The notes beneath the pieces are model-generated. The model searched no databases, was not told the DNA's origin, and saw only the letters and a program-made list of their open reading frames with translations. The position numbers and the translations under genes are program-made. From Rhodopirellula sp. (lineage in GTDB: Bacteria > Planctomycetota > Planctomycetia > Pirellulales > Pirellulaceae), in assembly GCA_002698965.1 (NCBI GenBank), contig PAAT01000140.1:8225-44579 (forward strand): a stretch of 36,355 nt of DNA, written 5' to 3'. This document shows, piece by piece, positions 25,800 through 34,457 of the stretch. How positions within the stretch are numbered: position 1 is the stretch's first letter; each line of letters begins with the position of its first letter.

Positions 25800-26258
25800 A
25801 TGCTCTCCTCCTATTTCCAATTAACTTGCCAGAATTGCAAGACGCAACGCATCCTGTCCGAGGTTGAAATGCATCAGCAACTAAATCGTGTGGGTAAGCT
25901 CTTAAAACAATCCGTGCCTGAAACAGAGGTCATGCTAGAACTTTTTAGAACGACAACAGAGACGGCCAAGTGTAAGGACTGCGGCAAGGGCACTGTCAGC
26001 ATTTCACGCATGTCAGACGAATTCGACGATCTGGCCACTCGCCGATGTAACGTCTGTAATCAAGACATTAATCCGGAACGCGTGGAAATCTTTCCGGCGG
26101 TCGAAACATGCACCGCGTGTGCTGATAAAATAACTTCTGAAAAATCAGAAGATGACTACTGTGCTCGTTGCGGCGAACGAATGTCGTTGGTCACGACTAA
26201 CCGTAGGGGAATCACTCAGTATGTGTCACGTTGTAACGGGTGTGGATATGAAAATTAA
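25800..26258 (+). CDS. Multi-zinc-ribbon protein of unknown function
   Basis: Six CxxC pairs lie in 152 residues: Cys10/13, Cys58/61, Cys83/86, Cys104/107, Cys121/124 and Cys145/148. Pairing neighbours gives about three zinc ribbons: 10-61 around a helical spacer, 83-107 and 121-148. The middle one (Arg-Arg-Cys-Asn-Val-Cys...Glu-Thr-Cys-Thr-Ala-Cys) resembles the DksA/TraR zinc finger. No catalytic domain, signal peptide or membrane helix is present, so it is a small cytoplasmic protein that could bind nucleic acid or protein. I do not recognise the family. The next gene starts inside its last four codons. Confidence 0.8.
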   Translation: MLSSYFQLTCQNCKTQRILSEVEMHQQLNRVGKLLKQSVPETEVMLELFRTTTETAKCKDCGKGTVSISRMSDEFDDLATRRCNVCNQDINPERVEIFPAVETCTACADKITSEKSEDDYCARCGERMSLVTTNRRGITQYVSRCNGCGYEN

Positions 26259-26964
26259 ACGAACTCTTTTTGGCATACTGCTACTGCATTCATTACTAAT
26301 AGGATGTTCTCACACCGAAACAGAATATGAATCAACTCCCATTGAAATGGTAGAGGCAGCGGAAGTCATCCGCAACGCACTAATGAGTCCGGAGACGACG
26401 ACAATTCACATTGAACAACACCCTATTAGCGATCAGGAGCTCGAGCTTTTGCGGGACAATCCTAACGTCACTAATCTGTTATTAGACGAAAGTGAAATCA
26501 CAGATCGCGGTATCGCTACCATTGCCACGATGCCGAACATGATTCATCTGCGTGTGCGTAGTAAAGTCACGGATGAATGTATTGATGACTTATTAAGCAT
26601 TGAGTCACTAAAGGTATTAAACCTTCCCTATGCAGACTTCACCGATCAAGGTTTACAGCGACTGGCAGATCATCCCCGTATTGAACTGTTACGCATTCGA
26701 AGTCCCCGCGTCACCGATGCGTCGATGCTCGCGATCGCTGAAATGGAGAATCTGGCATTTCTGCATTTCATCGAAATACCGATTACCGACGTGGGATTAA
26801 AAGCCTTCTATTCGAGTGAGCAGTTACAGTCACTCTATTTAGATAATTGTGGCGTAACAAACGACGGTCTATCAGAACTTCTCAAACACCAGCCCGAGAT
26901 CCACCTCCACGTAAACCAGGCACATTTGGACAACGACCCTAACAAAGCCTCCCACGATCACTAA
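26248..26964 (+). CDS. Leucine-rich-repeat lipoprotein
   Basis: The protein begins with a lipoprotein signal peptide ending Leu-Leu-Ile-Gly-Cys (Cys19 of the mature start). From about residue 60 to 215 it has five to six leucine-rich repeats of the type 'Ile-Thr-Asp-x-Gly-Ile/Leu...Leu-x-x-Leu-x-Leu', common in planctomycete and eukaryote-like proteins for protein binding. It should be anchored on the outer face of a membrane. I chose ATG 26248; a longer in-frame start at 26152 would put a lipobox 50 residues inside. The start overlaps the upstream stop by 11 bases, so the two are probably coupled translationally. Partner or ligand is unknown. Confidence 0.85.
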   Translation: MKIKRTLFGILLLHSLLIGCSHTETEYESTPIEMVEAAEVIRNALMSPETTTIHIEQHPISDQELELLRDNPNVTNLLLDESEITDRGIATIATMPNMIHLRVRSKVTDECIDDLLSIESLKVLNLPYADFTDQGLQRLADHPRIELLRIRSPRVTDASMLAIAEMENLAFLHFIEIPITDVGLKAFYSSEQLQSLYLDNCGVTNDGLSELLKHQPEIHLHVNQAHLDNDPNKASHDH

Positions 26965-26976
26965 GAACATTTGGAG

Positions 26977-27675
26977 TCAATACGTGACTTTGAGAGCATC
27001 GTAGAGTTCAGACATGGCTGCTATTGATTGAGGACACCCCTGCATCGAATAGATATGAATCAGGTTCGCTATGACTCGAGCTACCCACTGACGATTCGTC
27101 GCCGAAGGAAGCCGATCGACCGGAACGACCTCGCGCTGGCCTGTTGTTAAAGCAACGCGATCTGCCAGTTCTTCAGAATTCAGTACATCGCCGCCGAAAA
27201 ACGGGTCGACGATCATCAAATCCTCTCCCACGCGGAGACGTGCCAGAAAATGCCCCGGACTGCTGATTCCATCAACCTCCAGTCCAATTCGTTCCGCTAC
27301 TAGCTTGTAGATAATTGTAAGAGTGATGGGCAGTCCCTGTTTCGACTCCAGGACATACGGCAAGAAACTATTGCGGGGATTGAAATAGTTGTTGGCATCA
27401 CCATGAAATCCCAGCTCATCGAAAAGAACATGATGAAGATGCGCAGCCAAAGCTCTTGGGTTGCCGCTGGAGACGCGGGACAAAATACGAGCCGCGATTT
27501 CATCAATTTCGAGTTGTACCGTTCGGACTTCTGTATTTGGAAGAAAATGCATGGAGACGGCAACCACGGCATTAAGCAGACCATGACTCTCATCCAAGTG
27601 CTCTATTTCATGGCAAAAGGTCCGGTAGGCTTCGCTACGGCAATGAACGGGGACATCCATAATCGAACTCGGCAT
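26977..27675 (-). CDS. SirB1 / transglutaminase-like family protein
   Basis: The 232-residue protein matches the SirB1 family of transglutaminase-like proteins: 'His-His-Val-Leu-Phe-Asp-Glu-Leu-Gly-Phe-His-Gly-Asp', 'Tyr-Phe-Asn-Pro-Arg-Asn-Ser', 'Gly-Leu-Pro-Ile-Thr-Leu-Thr-Ile-Ile-Tyr', 'Val-Asp-Gly-Ile-Ser-Ser-Pro-Gly-His-Phe-Leu-Ala-Arg' and 'Ile-Val-Asp-Pro-Phe'. The catalytic cysteine of true transglutaminases is not visible at the usual place; the family's activity is not established. No signal peptide is seen, so it is cytoplasmic, unlike the SirB1 domain of the secreted protease at 22319-24568. It converges with the lipoprotein gene, 12 bases apart. Confidence 0.9.
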   Translation of the reverse strand: MPSSIMDVPVHCRSEAYRTFCHEIEHLDESHGLLNAVVAVSMHFLPNTEVRTVQLEIDEIAARILSRVSSGNPRALAAHLHHVLFDELGFHGDANNYFNPRNSFLPYVLESKQGLPITLTIIYKLVAERIGLEVDGISSPGHFLARLRVGEDLMIVDPFFGGDVLNSEELADRVALTTGQREVVPVDRLPSATNRQWVARVIANLIHIYSMQGCPQSIAAMSELYDALKVTY

Positions 27676-27908
27676 AATTTCTTACGAAAACCCGCGACTC
27701 CCAGAGTCACTAAGGGGTCTATTTTTGAAAATAACGGATAGCTATGGCCGAAGTCAAATTTTTAGAACATATTTTCCTGTGAGCTTACCCATTACCTCTA
27801 ACAGTTATCAATCTCTCAACGTCGCGGGGGCACTTGAGATCTAATACAACCCCCTGTTTCGCTAAGTAAACTCCGGGATACCTTTAAAGTCTGCTGCCGT
27901 TCACCTAA

Positions 27909-29843
27909 ATGCTACTTAACAATTACGGCTATAATCACTATTATCAGCTAACGTACCAACCCGATTTCCTAGTTCTAACTGAGACCCCCAAATTGTCCAC
28001 CGGATTCCAAGATGACGCCAAAGAAGAAATCCGCCAAAAGGTGGACATTGTCGACTTAGTTGGTCAATCCATCAGTCTGGAACGACGAGGTAAGCTGTTT
28101 CTGGGCCGCTGTCCATGGCACACCGATAATCGTCCCAGCCTCCAGGTAGATCCAAATAGACAAACCTGGAAATGCTGGCCCTGCAATTTAGGCGGCGATA
28201 TTTTCAGTTTTATCATGCAACGTGAAGGGGTAGAATTCCGCGAAGCCCTGGAGATACTCGCCGATATTGCCGGCGTCGAACTCAAGAACTCAAACCGCCC
28301 AAAGGCCGAACCTGGTAGTCCGGATGATAAACGGACATTATTCAGAGCCGCCGGCTGGGCCGCGGAACTTTTCCACCATCACCTTCTCCATTCGCCGGAG
28401 GCAGATACGGCGCGGCAATATCTGCAAGACCGAGGAATTACCGGCGACAGCATTCGAAAATACAAAGTCGGGTATACTCCCAACGACTGGGAGTTTCTCC
28501 TACGTGAATCCGGAAGAACTGAGTTTTCACCCCAAGTCCTACATGCGTGTGCCCTGTTAGGCTACAGCGAGAGCCGAAAGAAACACTACGATTTCTTCCG
28601 CGGCCGAATTATGTTTCCCATCCACGATACTCGTGATCGGACAGTAGCTTTCGGAGGTCGAATCCTGCCGCAATTTGCGGGTGACAAAAATGCCAAGTAT
28701 GTGAATTCACCCGAAACAAAGATCTTCTCCAAAAGCGATAACCTCTACGGGATCGATGTTGCTATTGACGCGATTCGCAAAGGTGGCAAAGTCCTCGTCA
28801 TGGAGGGTTATACCGATGTGATTATGGCCAGCCAATACGGGCTTTCCAACGTTGTTGCCGTATTAGGCACCGCTATCAATGAGGTCCATGTTCGCAACCT
28901 TAAAAGGCTCGCTGATATAGTAACACTTGTCCTTGACGGCGACGATGCCGGCAAGAAACGGGCCAACGAAGTTTTGGAATACTTTGTTAAAGGTCAACTC
29001 GATTTACGTGTGCTCACCCTACCTGAAGGCCTTGATCCCTGCGACTTCCTCCAGACTTACGGTACCGAATCGTTTCTTGAATTAATCGACAAAGCCGCGG
29101 ATGCACTCCAACACAAATTAGATGTTGAGTTGGCGAATGTCGATCCTTTACGTGATACCCATGCCGCGAATGCAGCTCTGCAGAACATTCTAAAGACGAT
29201 CGCCTTAGTTTCAGCTGACCAAGTCGCGACCGATGTCGCAACCCGACAACGGGAGCAATTGATCCTTGGGCGACTTTCCCGCACTTTTTCTCTCGAACTT
29301 AGTGAAATTCACAATCAACTGGTGACCATTAGAAATCAGGCGGCGGCGAAAACAGCAAGCCATTTTGATGAAGTACCACAACATCCAACGCCACGTCAAC
29401 GAGTACGACTAACGCCGATGGAAACCGAATTGTTGGAACTGTTAACCGAACGCCCAGACCTCGCACCGGGTGCCGCGCGCGAAATTTATGTTGACGACCT
29501 TGCCTCCGGAGCCATGAAGTATATATACGGAATTTACACAAATCGTGTCCTCGAGGGGCTCTCCACAAATTTTGAACAAATATTATTAGAAATTGAGGAC
29601 CCGCAACTCAAATTCGTATTGGTCGATGCAGCAGAAAACGCTAAAAACAAGGCCAGCAAATCGCAACTTACCCCGGAACAACGTTTAGATTCGTTGATTA
29701 ATTCGATTTCCAAACAAATCCGCGATGGCGAACGTCGCGAGTTAATGAGGAGAATCGAAAATAAAGAAGTATCCGCTGAAGAAGAGGCGGATTTACTTCA
29801 ACAGTTGATCGATCAGGAACGTGAAGACCAGGGACTAACGTAA
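27909..29843 (+). CDS. dnaG: DNA primase DnaG
   Basis: DnaG makes the RNA primers for chromosome replication. The CHC2 zinc site is Cys68, His71, Cys89 and Cys92 (Cys-Pro-Trp-His and Cys-Trp-Pro-Cys, then Gly-Gly-Asp). The catalytic core has Tyr-Val-Asn-Ser-Pro-Glu-Thr and a TOPRIM fold at about residues 295-375, with Met-Glu-Gly-Tyr-Thr-Asp-Val and Leu-Asp-Gly-Asp-Asp-Ala-Gly. The last about 150 residues form the helicase-interaction region. The first 28 residues do not look like DnaG, and the family normally starts near 'Gly-Phe-Gln-Asp-Asp'; a TTG at 27993 would start there and may be the true start, but no Shine-Dalgarno is clear for either. It stands before rpoD as in many bacteria; rpsU is not next to it. 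Confidence 0.95.
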   Translation: MLLNNYGYNHYYQLTYQPDFLVLTETPKLSTGFQDDAKEEIRQKVDIVDLVGQSISLERRGKLFLGRCPWHTDNRPSLQVDPNRQTWKCWPCNLGGDIFSFIMQREGVEFREALEILADIAGVELKNSNRPKAEPGSPDDKRTLFRAAGWAAELFHHHLLHSPEADTARQYLQDRGITGDSIRKYKVGYTPNDWEFLLRESGRTEFSPQVLHACALLGYSESRKKHYDFFRGRIMFPIHDTRDRTVAFGGRILPQFAGDKNAKYVNSPETKIFSKSDNLYGIDVAIDAIRKGGKVLVMEGYTDVIMASQYGLSNVVAVLGTAINEVHVRNLKRLADIVTLVLDGDDAGKKRANEVLEYFVKGQLDLRVLTLPEGLDPCDFLQTYGTESFLELIDKAADALQHKLDVELANVDPLRDTHAANAALQNILKTIALVSADQVATDVATRQREQLILGRLSRTFSLELSEIHNQLVTIRNQAAAKTASHFDEVPQHPTPRQRVRLTPMETELLELLTERPDLAPGAAREIYVDDLASGAMKYIYGIYTNRVLEGLSTNFEQILLEIEDPQLKFVLVDAAENAKNKASKSQLTPEQRLDSLINSISKQIRDGERRELMRRIENKEVSAEEEADLLQQLIDQEREDQGLT

Positions 29844-29936
29844 TCCCAGGGATGGGACCATCCTTCAGTGTCACTGTAACAACAGTGAGATATGAAGCGT
29901 GAGATGGAGCGTATGACACGCAGGAGGGCATAACAC
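29844..29936. other. dnaG-rpoD intergenic spacer with two small hairpins
   Basis: The 93-base gap holds a first hairpin (AGGGATGG at 29848-29855 against CCATCCTT at 29858-29865) and a second one (TCACTGT at 29871-29877 against ACAGTGA at 29882-29888, loop AACA). Neither is followed by a T run, so they are not typical terminators. They could be RNA processing or stability elements in a joint transcript. The rpoD Shine-Dalgarno (AGGAGGG, 29922-29928) follows. Confidence 0.4.
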
Positions 29937-31604
29937 GTGGAGTTTTTCGAAGAAGAACTTGAATTATTAGTCGTTAAAGGAAAAACACAGGGTTACCTGA
30001 CCTTTGATGAGATCAACGAGATACTACCCGACGATGAGTTTGAACCTGAAAAGGTTGATGAACTACTCATCCAACTGGAAGACAAAGGCATCAAAATCCT
30101 TGATGAAAGGCCCACTGCGGTCGATACTCAAAAACCGGCGGCCAAAGTTGCTCGGCCAAAATTGACGAAGGCACCCGCTGCGGAAATCCCAGCGATGTCG
30201 ACGACCGGTATGCCTAAGTTAAGCGACGATCCCATTCGCCTTTATCTTGCCCAAATGTCTGAAATCCCACTGCTGACACGGGACGAAGAAATTGGACTGG
30301 CCAAAAAAATTGAACGCGCCCGACGAAAATTTCGCCGCAGTGTTCTCTGTTGCGACTACGCCCTGCGAACTACGTTTGAAACGCTAAAACGAGTCCACGA
30401 AGGCGAGCTACCTTTCGATCGAACGATTAAGATTTCTCTAACCGAGAGACTCAGCAAAGAACAAATTCAGGCGCGAATGCCTCACAATCTCAAAACACTT
30501 GGCTGCCTACTTGATAGTAATCACAAAGCCTTCAAAACCTTGCTTTCAAAAGCAAGTTCCAAGCAGGAAAAAACTGACGCCCGCCTTCACTTCCTGCGCG
30601 GTCGTCAAAAGGCCGTCTGTCTTGTGGAAGAACTAAGTCTGCGAACCCGTCGTATACTCCCTCTTATGAAGCAGATGGCGAATTTTGCCGACCGTATGGA
30701 ATTCCTCCAATGTGAAATCGGCCAATTAAAAGGCCAGCGAACCAATACTGCTAAACATCAACGTACCAATCTCAAACGCGAATTACGGGATCTGATGATT
30801 CTGACTCAGGAAACGCCTAGTAGCCTCCGTCGTCGATGCTTAGAAATCAAACGCAAGTTTGAATATTACGACGAAGTCAAGCAGGAACTTTCCAGTGGAA
30901 ATCTTCGGTTAGTTGTCTCCATTGCCAAAAAATACCGTAACCGAGGACTGAGTTTCCTTGACCTCATCCAAGAGGGAAACACGGGCCTTATGAGAGCGGT
31001 CGACAAATACGAATATCGTCGGGGTTTCAAGTTCTCGACCTACGCAACCTGGTGGATTCGGCAGGCCATTACGAGGGCTATCGCCGATCAGGGCCGTACC
31101 ATCCGCATCCCGGTCCATATGATCGACATCCTATCCAAGCTACGCAATCTACAAAAACAAATGCTACAGGAACTTGGCCGTCATCCATCTTTCGACGAGA
31201 TGGCCAAGCGATCCGGCTTGGAAATTGATGAAGTTCGCCGCATTATGGACATTGGTCGACACCCGGTTTCCCTCGACAAACCAGTCGGCGACGGTGAAGA
31301 CAACAGCTTCGGGGAATTTGTGGAGGACGCAGGGAGCGACAATCCGGTTCGAGCCGCTAGTAATGGACTACTACGAAATAAAATTGAAGGCCTGCTTAAA
31401 ACGCTGACATATAGGGAACGGGAGATTATTCGGTTGCGCTATGGACTTGGGGATGGCTACACATATACCCTGGAAGAGGTCGGGCGGATCTTCAAAGTAA
31501 CCCGCGAACGTGTCCGGCAAATCGAAGCCAAAGCAGTTCGTAAGCTTCAAAACCCTGTAAGAAGCGGCCAACTGGAGGGTTTTCTTTCAGAGGCCTCGAA
31601 CTAG
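29937..31604 (+). CDS. rpoD: Primary sigma factor RpoD (sigma-70)
   Basis: The protein has the full group 1 sigma layout: region 1.1-like N-terminus (1-60), Pro/Ala/Lys linker, region 1.2 (about 98-130), an unconserved spacer (about 150-300), region 2 (about 320-390, with the -10 recognition helix and [11 protein letters not shown]), region 3 and region 4 (about 490-550, with the [10 protein letters not shown] helix that reads -35). The gene starts with GTG; AGGAGGG ends eight bases before it. This sigma directs transcription of most housekeeping genes. It lies 93 bases after dnaG and is closed by a strong terminator. Confidence 0.95.
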   Translation: MEFFEEELELLVVKGKTQGYLTFDEINEILPDDEFEPEKVDELLIQLEDKGIKILDERPTAVDTQKPAAKVARPKLTKAPAAEIPAMSTTGMPKLSDDPIRLYLAQMSEIPLLTRDEEIGLAKKIERARRKFRRSVLCCDYALRTTFETLKRVHEGELPFDRTIKISLTERLSKEQIQARMPHNLKTLGCLLDSNHKAFKTLLSKASSKQEKTDARLHFLRGRQKAVCLVEELSLRTRRILPLMKQMANFADRMEFLQCEIGQLKGQRTNTAKHQRTNLKRELRDLMILTQETPSSLRRRCLEIKRKFEYYDEVKQELSSGNLRLVVSIAKKYRNRGLSFLDLIQEGNTGLMRAVDKYEYRRGFKFSTYATWWIRQAITRAIADQGRTIRIPVHMIDILSKLRNLQKQMLQELGRHPSFDEMAKRSGLEIDEVRRIMDIGRHPVSLDKPVGDGEDNSFGEFVEDAGSDNPVRAASNGLLRNKIEGLLKTLTYREREIIRLRYGLGDGYTYTLEEVGRIFKVTRERVRQIEAKAVRKLQNPVRSGQLEGFLSEASN

Positions 31605-31631
31605 ACTTTTCGCCTGATTCCTGACCAACCG

Positions 31632-31663
31632 AAACCGTCGCCACTATGGTGACGGTTTTTTTG
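31632..31663 (+). terminator. Intrinsic terminator after rpoD
   Basis: AAACCGTC (31632-31639) pairs with GACGGTTT (31651-31658), with three further inner pairs and one G-T wobble, and the T run continues to 31662. It separates the dnaG-rpoD unit from the zinc-ribbon gene. Confidence 0.85.
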
Positions 31664-31722
31664 TTATATTTAAGAACACCAATCTGGATAATACTAGTTG
31701 TACGCAAATGGAGTTCGTTTCA

Positions 31723-32424
31723 ATGACGGCCGTTCTAAATGTTTTACGGGATCTTCACCGCATCCATCAACAACTCGCGGACATACGAGGCCAACTGGAA
31801 CGGTGCCCAAAATTGGTCAAAACAGCAAAGGCCAAAGTGCAGCAATCCGAAGCTTCCCTCCATGCACAAAAACAACAAATCCAAACACTGCACTTAGCTG
31901 CTAAAGAACAAGAACTCGTCCTCGAAGAACGCGCAGCTAAAATTGCCGACCGCCAGGCCCGACTCAAAGAATGTGCATCAAATAAAGAGTACCAAACACT
32001 CAAAGGTGAAATCCAGACCGAAGAAGAAGCCAACAACGAGTTGTCGGACACGATTCTCTTAGCCTACGAAGCAATTGACCAACAACAATTGCTGGCTTCT
32101 GAGTTAGAAACCAATGTGGTGGAGGCAACGCAAGTTTATGATACGACCGCAACTCAGATTAGCGAGCGCGAGGCATCCTTAAAAATAGACCTCGACCGCG
32201 TCGAGACAGAACTTAACTCCACTGAAGTAGATTTGCCTTCTGAGTTTGTGAGCGAATATAAGCGGATTGTAACGGCACGCGGCGCGGACGCGCTCGCCGG
32301 AGTTAGCGACAACTGTTGTGGAAACTGCTATCGACAAATCACTGCTCAAATGATGAATGACGTATTAACCGGTAAACTCACAATCTGCGGCAGTTGCGGA
32401 GCCATCCTGTATCCGGACGATTAA
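31723..32424 (+). CDS. Coiled-coil protein with C4 zinc ribbon (CdsZ/DUF164 family)
   Basis: The first about 170 residues form a long Gln/Glu/Ala-rich coiled-coil hairpin, and the C-terminus (about 185-233) holds a four-cysteine zinc ribbon: Cys-Gly-Asn-Cys and Cys-Gly-Ser-Cys, ending Ala-Ile-Leu-Tyr. This is the COG1579/DUF164 family, widespread, cytoplasmic and of uncertain role, thought to act as a scaffold or nucleic-acid binding protein. I chose ATG 31723, giving the family-typical 'Met-Thr-Ala-Val-Leu...Leu-His-Arg-Ile-His-Gln-Gln-Leu'; GGAG stands nine bases before it. ATG 31708 is also in frame. It ends at a terminator, so it is probably a single transcript. Confidence 0.88.
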   Translation: MTAVLNVLRDLHRIHQQLADIRGQLERCPKLVKTAKAKVQQSEASLHAQKQQIQTLHLAAKEQELVLEERAAKIADRQARLKECASNKEYQTLKGEIQTEEEANNELSDTILLAYEAIDQQQLLASELETNVVEATQVYDTTATQISEREASLKIDLDRVETELNSTEVDLPSEFVSEYKRIVTARGADALAGVSDNCCGNCYRQITAQMMNDVLTGKLTICGSCGAILYPDD

Positions 32425-32493
32425 CCTGACGACTGCTCTCTTTACACTTAGACGGTTATGAATCAAAATAAAGTCTAATAGTTCAACAGCATA

Positions 32494-32523
32494 CGACTCC
32501 CACTGCAAACAGGGGTCGTTTTT
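32494..32523 (+). terminator. Intrinsic terminator after the coiled-coil/zinc-ribbon gene
   Basis: CGACTCC (32494-32500) pairs with GGGGTCG (32512-32518) with one T-G wobble and an 11-base loop; TTTTT follows. Confidence 0.75.
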
Positions 32524-32568
32524 GCTTGTATTAAATTAGAAACCCAACGCGAAGGAACAAGGTGCACC

Positions 32569-33045
32569 ATGGGTGGTAGCATCCCAATGACACGTGATGC
32601 GTACGATCGCAAACGTGAAGAAGTCGAACACATGGAAAAGGTCCGAATGCCGGAGATAGCTGAGAAAATAGCAGCTGCACGGGAAGAAGGTGACCTAAAA
32701 GAGAATGCTGAATACCACGCCCAACGGGAAGCTCAGGGTATGTTGCAGGCAAAAATCAATCAAATCAAGGGAGACCTGGCTCGGGCTCAAATCATAGACA
32801 CTTCTAATATTCCGAAAGATGAAGTAGCTTTCGGGGCGACTGTCAAAGTGCTGGACATGGACTTCGATGACGAAGAAGAAATGACGCTGGTCGGCTCTGG
32901 CGACGAGGATTACGACGCCGGTAAATACCTCATCACCAGCCCCATTGGCCAAGGCCTGCTTGGTCGTAAAGTTGGTGATGAAGTAGAGATTGAAGTCCCT
33001 AGCGGTACGCTCAAATTCCGGGTTCTCGAAATACGATACGAGTAA
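32569..33045 (+). CDS. greA: Transcription elongation factor GreA
   Basis: GreA rescues backtracked RNA polymerase by stimulating transcript cleavage. Residues about 5-80 form the N-terminal coiled-coil finger with the acidic tip residues Asp42 and Glu45 in Gly-Asp-Leu-Lys-Glu-Asn-Ala-Glu-Tyr, which coordinate the catalytic Mg2+. Residues about 85-158 form the FKBP-like domain with 'Ser-Pro-Ile-Gly-x-x-Leu-Leu-Gly-Arg-Lys-Val-Gly-Asp'. Length (158 aa) is standard. GAAGGA and AAGGTG lie before the ATG. It follows a terminator and precedes the Sir2 gene by 43 bases, with which it may share a transcript. Confidence 0.96.
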   Translation: MGGSIPMTRDAYDRKREEVEHMEKVRMPEIAEKIAAAREEGDLKENAEYHAQREAQGMLQAKINQIKGDLARAQIIDTSNIPKDEVAFGATVKVLDMDFDDEEEMTLVGSGDEDYDAGKYLITSPIGQGLLGRKVGDEVEIEVPSGTLKFRVLEIRYE

Positions 33046-33088
33046 AACACTCGTTTTCTATTTGAGATGCATACCGGTAGACTGGCTC

Positions 33089-33841
33089 ATGTCATCAACT
33101 AACATCGAGACCTTAGCAGAGACCATTCAGACGGCTCGTCATATCGTCGCCTTTACTGGTGCGGGAATGAGCACCGATAGCGGAATCCCGGATTTCAGAT
33201 CTCCGGGCGGCAAATGGACCCAAGTTAAGCCTGTCATGTTCCAGGATTTCATTAGCGACCACGAGTCCCGATATGAATACTGGCGGCAAAAAAGTGAAGG
33301 GTTCGAAGAGTTTGGAACTGCCGAACCCAACGCTGGACACCGAATGCTCGCTACTTGGGAAAAAGAACGAGGGTTAAGTGGAATCGTAACGCAAAACATC
33401 GATGGCTTACACCAGGCTGCCGGAAGCAAATCGGTCATCGAGATCCACGGTACCGCACGGGAAGTTCAATGCTTACGCTGCGGGTTCCGTGATAAGGCTG
33501 ACGACTATTGCAAATACTTTCTGCGAGAGCAGAAAGTGCCCGCCTGCCCCGCCTGTAATGCAGGACTCCTTAAGCACGCTACCATTTCGTTCGGACAACC
33601 ACTTGAGGCAAGTGTTTTGAAAGCTGCAACCGCATTGGTTCGTACTGCAGATCTCATGCTTGTCATGGGCACCTCGTTAGTGGTGGAACCTGCGGCTTCG
33701 CTGCCAGTCACGGCAAAACAATACGGAGCCAAACTCGTCATTGTGAATCGTGATGCCACCCAGCACGACTCGTTTGCAGATTTGGTCATCCGGGACAATA
33801 TCGCCAAGACGCTAACGGCCATCGAAGCTATGTTGAGCTAA
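33089..33841 (+). CDS. Sir2-family NAD-dependent protein deacylase
   Basis: The 250-residue protein is a sirtuin: 'Phe-Thr-Gly-Ala-Gly-Met-Ser-Thr-Asp-Ser-Gly-Ile-Pro-Asp-Phe-Arg' (about 22-37) and 'Thr-Gln-Asn-Ile-Asp-Gly-Leu-His' bind NAD, His120 in Ile-Glu-Ile-His-Gly-Thr is the catalytic histidine, and Cys128/Cys131/Cys153/Cys156 bind zinc. It would remove acyl groups from lysines in cytoplasmic proteins. The longer frame from 32990 overlaps greA, so ATG 33089 is used. The class III Tyr/Arg desuccinylase signature is not obvious, so ordinary deacetylation is the default reading. A GNAT acetyltransferase gene follows 99 bases downstream. Confidence 0.95.
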   Translation: MSSTNIETLAETIQTARHIVAFTGAGMSTDSGIPDFRSPGGKWTQVKPVMFQDFISDHESRYEYWRQKSEGFEEFGTAEPNAGHRMLATWEKERGLSGIVTQNIDGLHQAAGSKSVIEIHGTAREVQCLRCGFRDKADDYCKYFLREQKVPACPACNAGLLKHATISFGQPLEASVLKAATALVRTADLMLVMGTSLVVEPAASLPVTAKQYGAKLVIVNRDATQHDSFADLVIRDNIAKTLTAIEAMLS

Positions 33842-33940
33842 ATCCGGTGGCGACTAAATGTGATGTTGAATCGCATGCTGTAAATTCGTACCATCAGGAA
33901 TGAATAAGCTCTTTTATTTAACTTTCGGTTTTTGCTTACC

Positions 33941-34390
33941 ATGATCCACTCCGACGGACAATTCATTATTCGGGAAGCTACCAAGGATGACCTTACTGAC
34001 ATCCAACAGTTGTTAAATCCGTTTGTGGAGCAGCACCTTTTGTTGCCTCGCACCCCGGACGACCTTGCTGGCCTACTGCAGTATGCATTTACAGCGACCG
34101 TCGCTGGTCAGCTAATAGGTTTTGCTGCCATCGAAATATACTCACAGAAACTCGCAGAAATACAGTGTTTGGCAGTCGACACTGCGTTTCACGGACAAGG
34201 TATCGGGAAGCAACTTGTAGCGAATTGTGTCAACCTCGCAAAGCAACACAACATTCTGGAAGTAATGGCAATTTCCGCCTCTGATGAATTTCTTAAACAG
34301 TGTGGTTTCGATTACTCACTGCCAGATCAAAAAAGAGCTCTTTTCTATCCAACTGACAGGCCTAATAACGACGAAGAGTCGAGTATTTAG
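33941..34390 (+). CDS. GNAT family N-acetyltransferase, possibly N-acetylglutamate synthase-like
   Basis: The 149-residue protein is a GCN5-related acetyltransferase: a first strand 'Phe-Ile-Ile-Arg-Glu-Ala-Thr-Lys-Asp-Asp-Leu', 'Leu-Ile-Gly-Phe-Ala-Ala-Ile-Glu-Ile-Tyr-Ser' and motif A 'Leu-Ala-Val-Asp...His-Gly-Gln-Gly-Ile-Gly-Lys-Gln-Leu-Val' that binds acetyl-CoA. The stretch 'Leu-Leu-Pro-Arg-Thr...Asp-Leu' and 'Lys-Leu-Ala-Glu-Ile-Gln-Cys-Leu-Ala-Val' resemble short N-acetylglutamate synthases (ArgA C-terminal type), which would put it in arginine synthesis; a protein acetyltransferase is the alternative. ATG 33941 was chosen over TTG 33932. Confidence 0.85.
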   Translation: MIHSDGQFIIREATKDDLTDIQQLLNPFVEQHLLLPRTPDDLAGLLQYAFTATVAGQLIGFAAIEIYSQKLAEIQCLAVDTAFHGQGIGKQLVANCVNLAKQHNILEVMAISASDEFLKQCGFDYSLPDQKRALFYPTDRPNNDEESSI

Positions 34391-34457
34391 GTGCCTCGAG
34401 CCTTTCTGTTTTCTATAATAACTTCGTCGTCGTGTAATTTCAGATGGAGTCAAAAAC

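Noticed and set aside
27676..27908. Possible small RNA or attachment site in the 233-base gap between sirB1 and dnaG
   Set aside because: Only a five-base hairpin (GACTC/GAGTC) and no direct repeats, tRNA-like fold or T run are visible; it is probably just a divergent promoter region.
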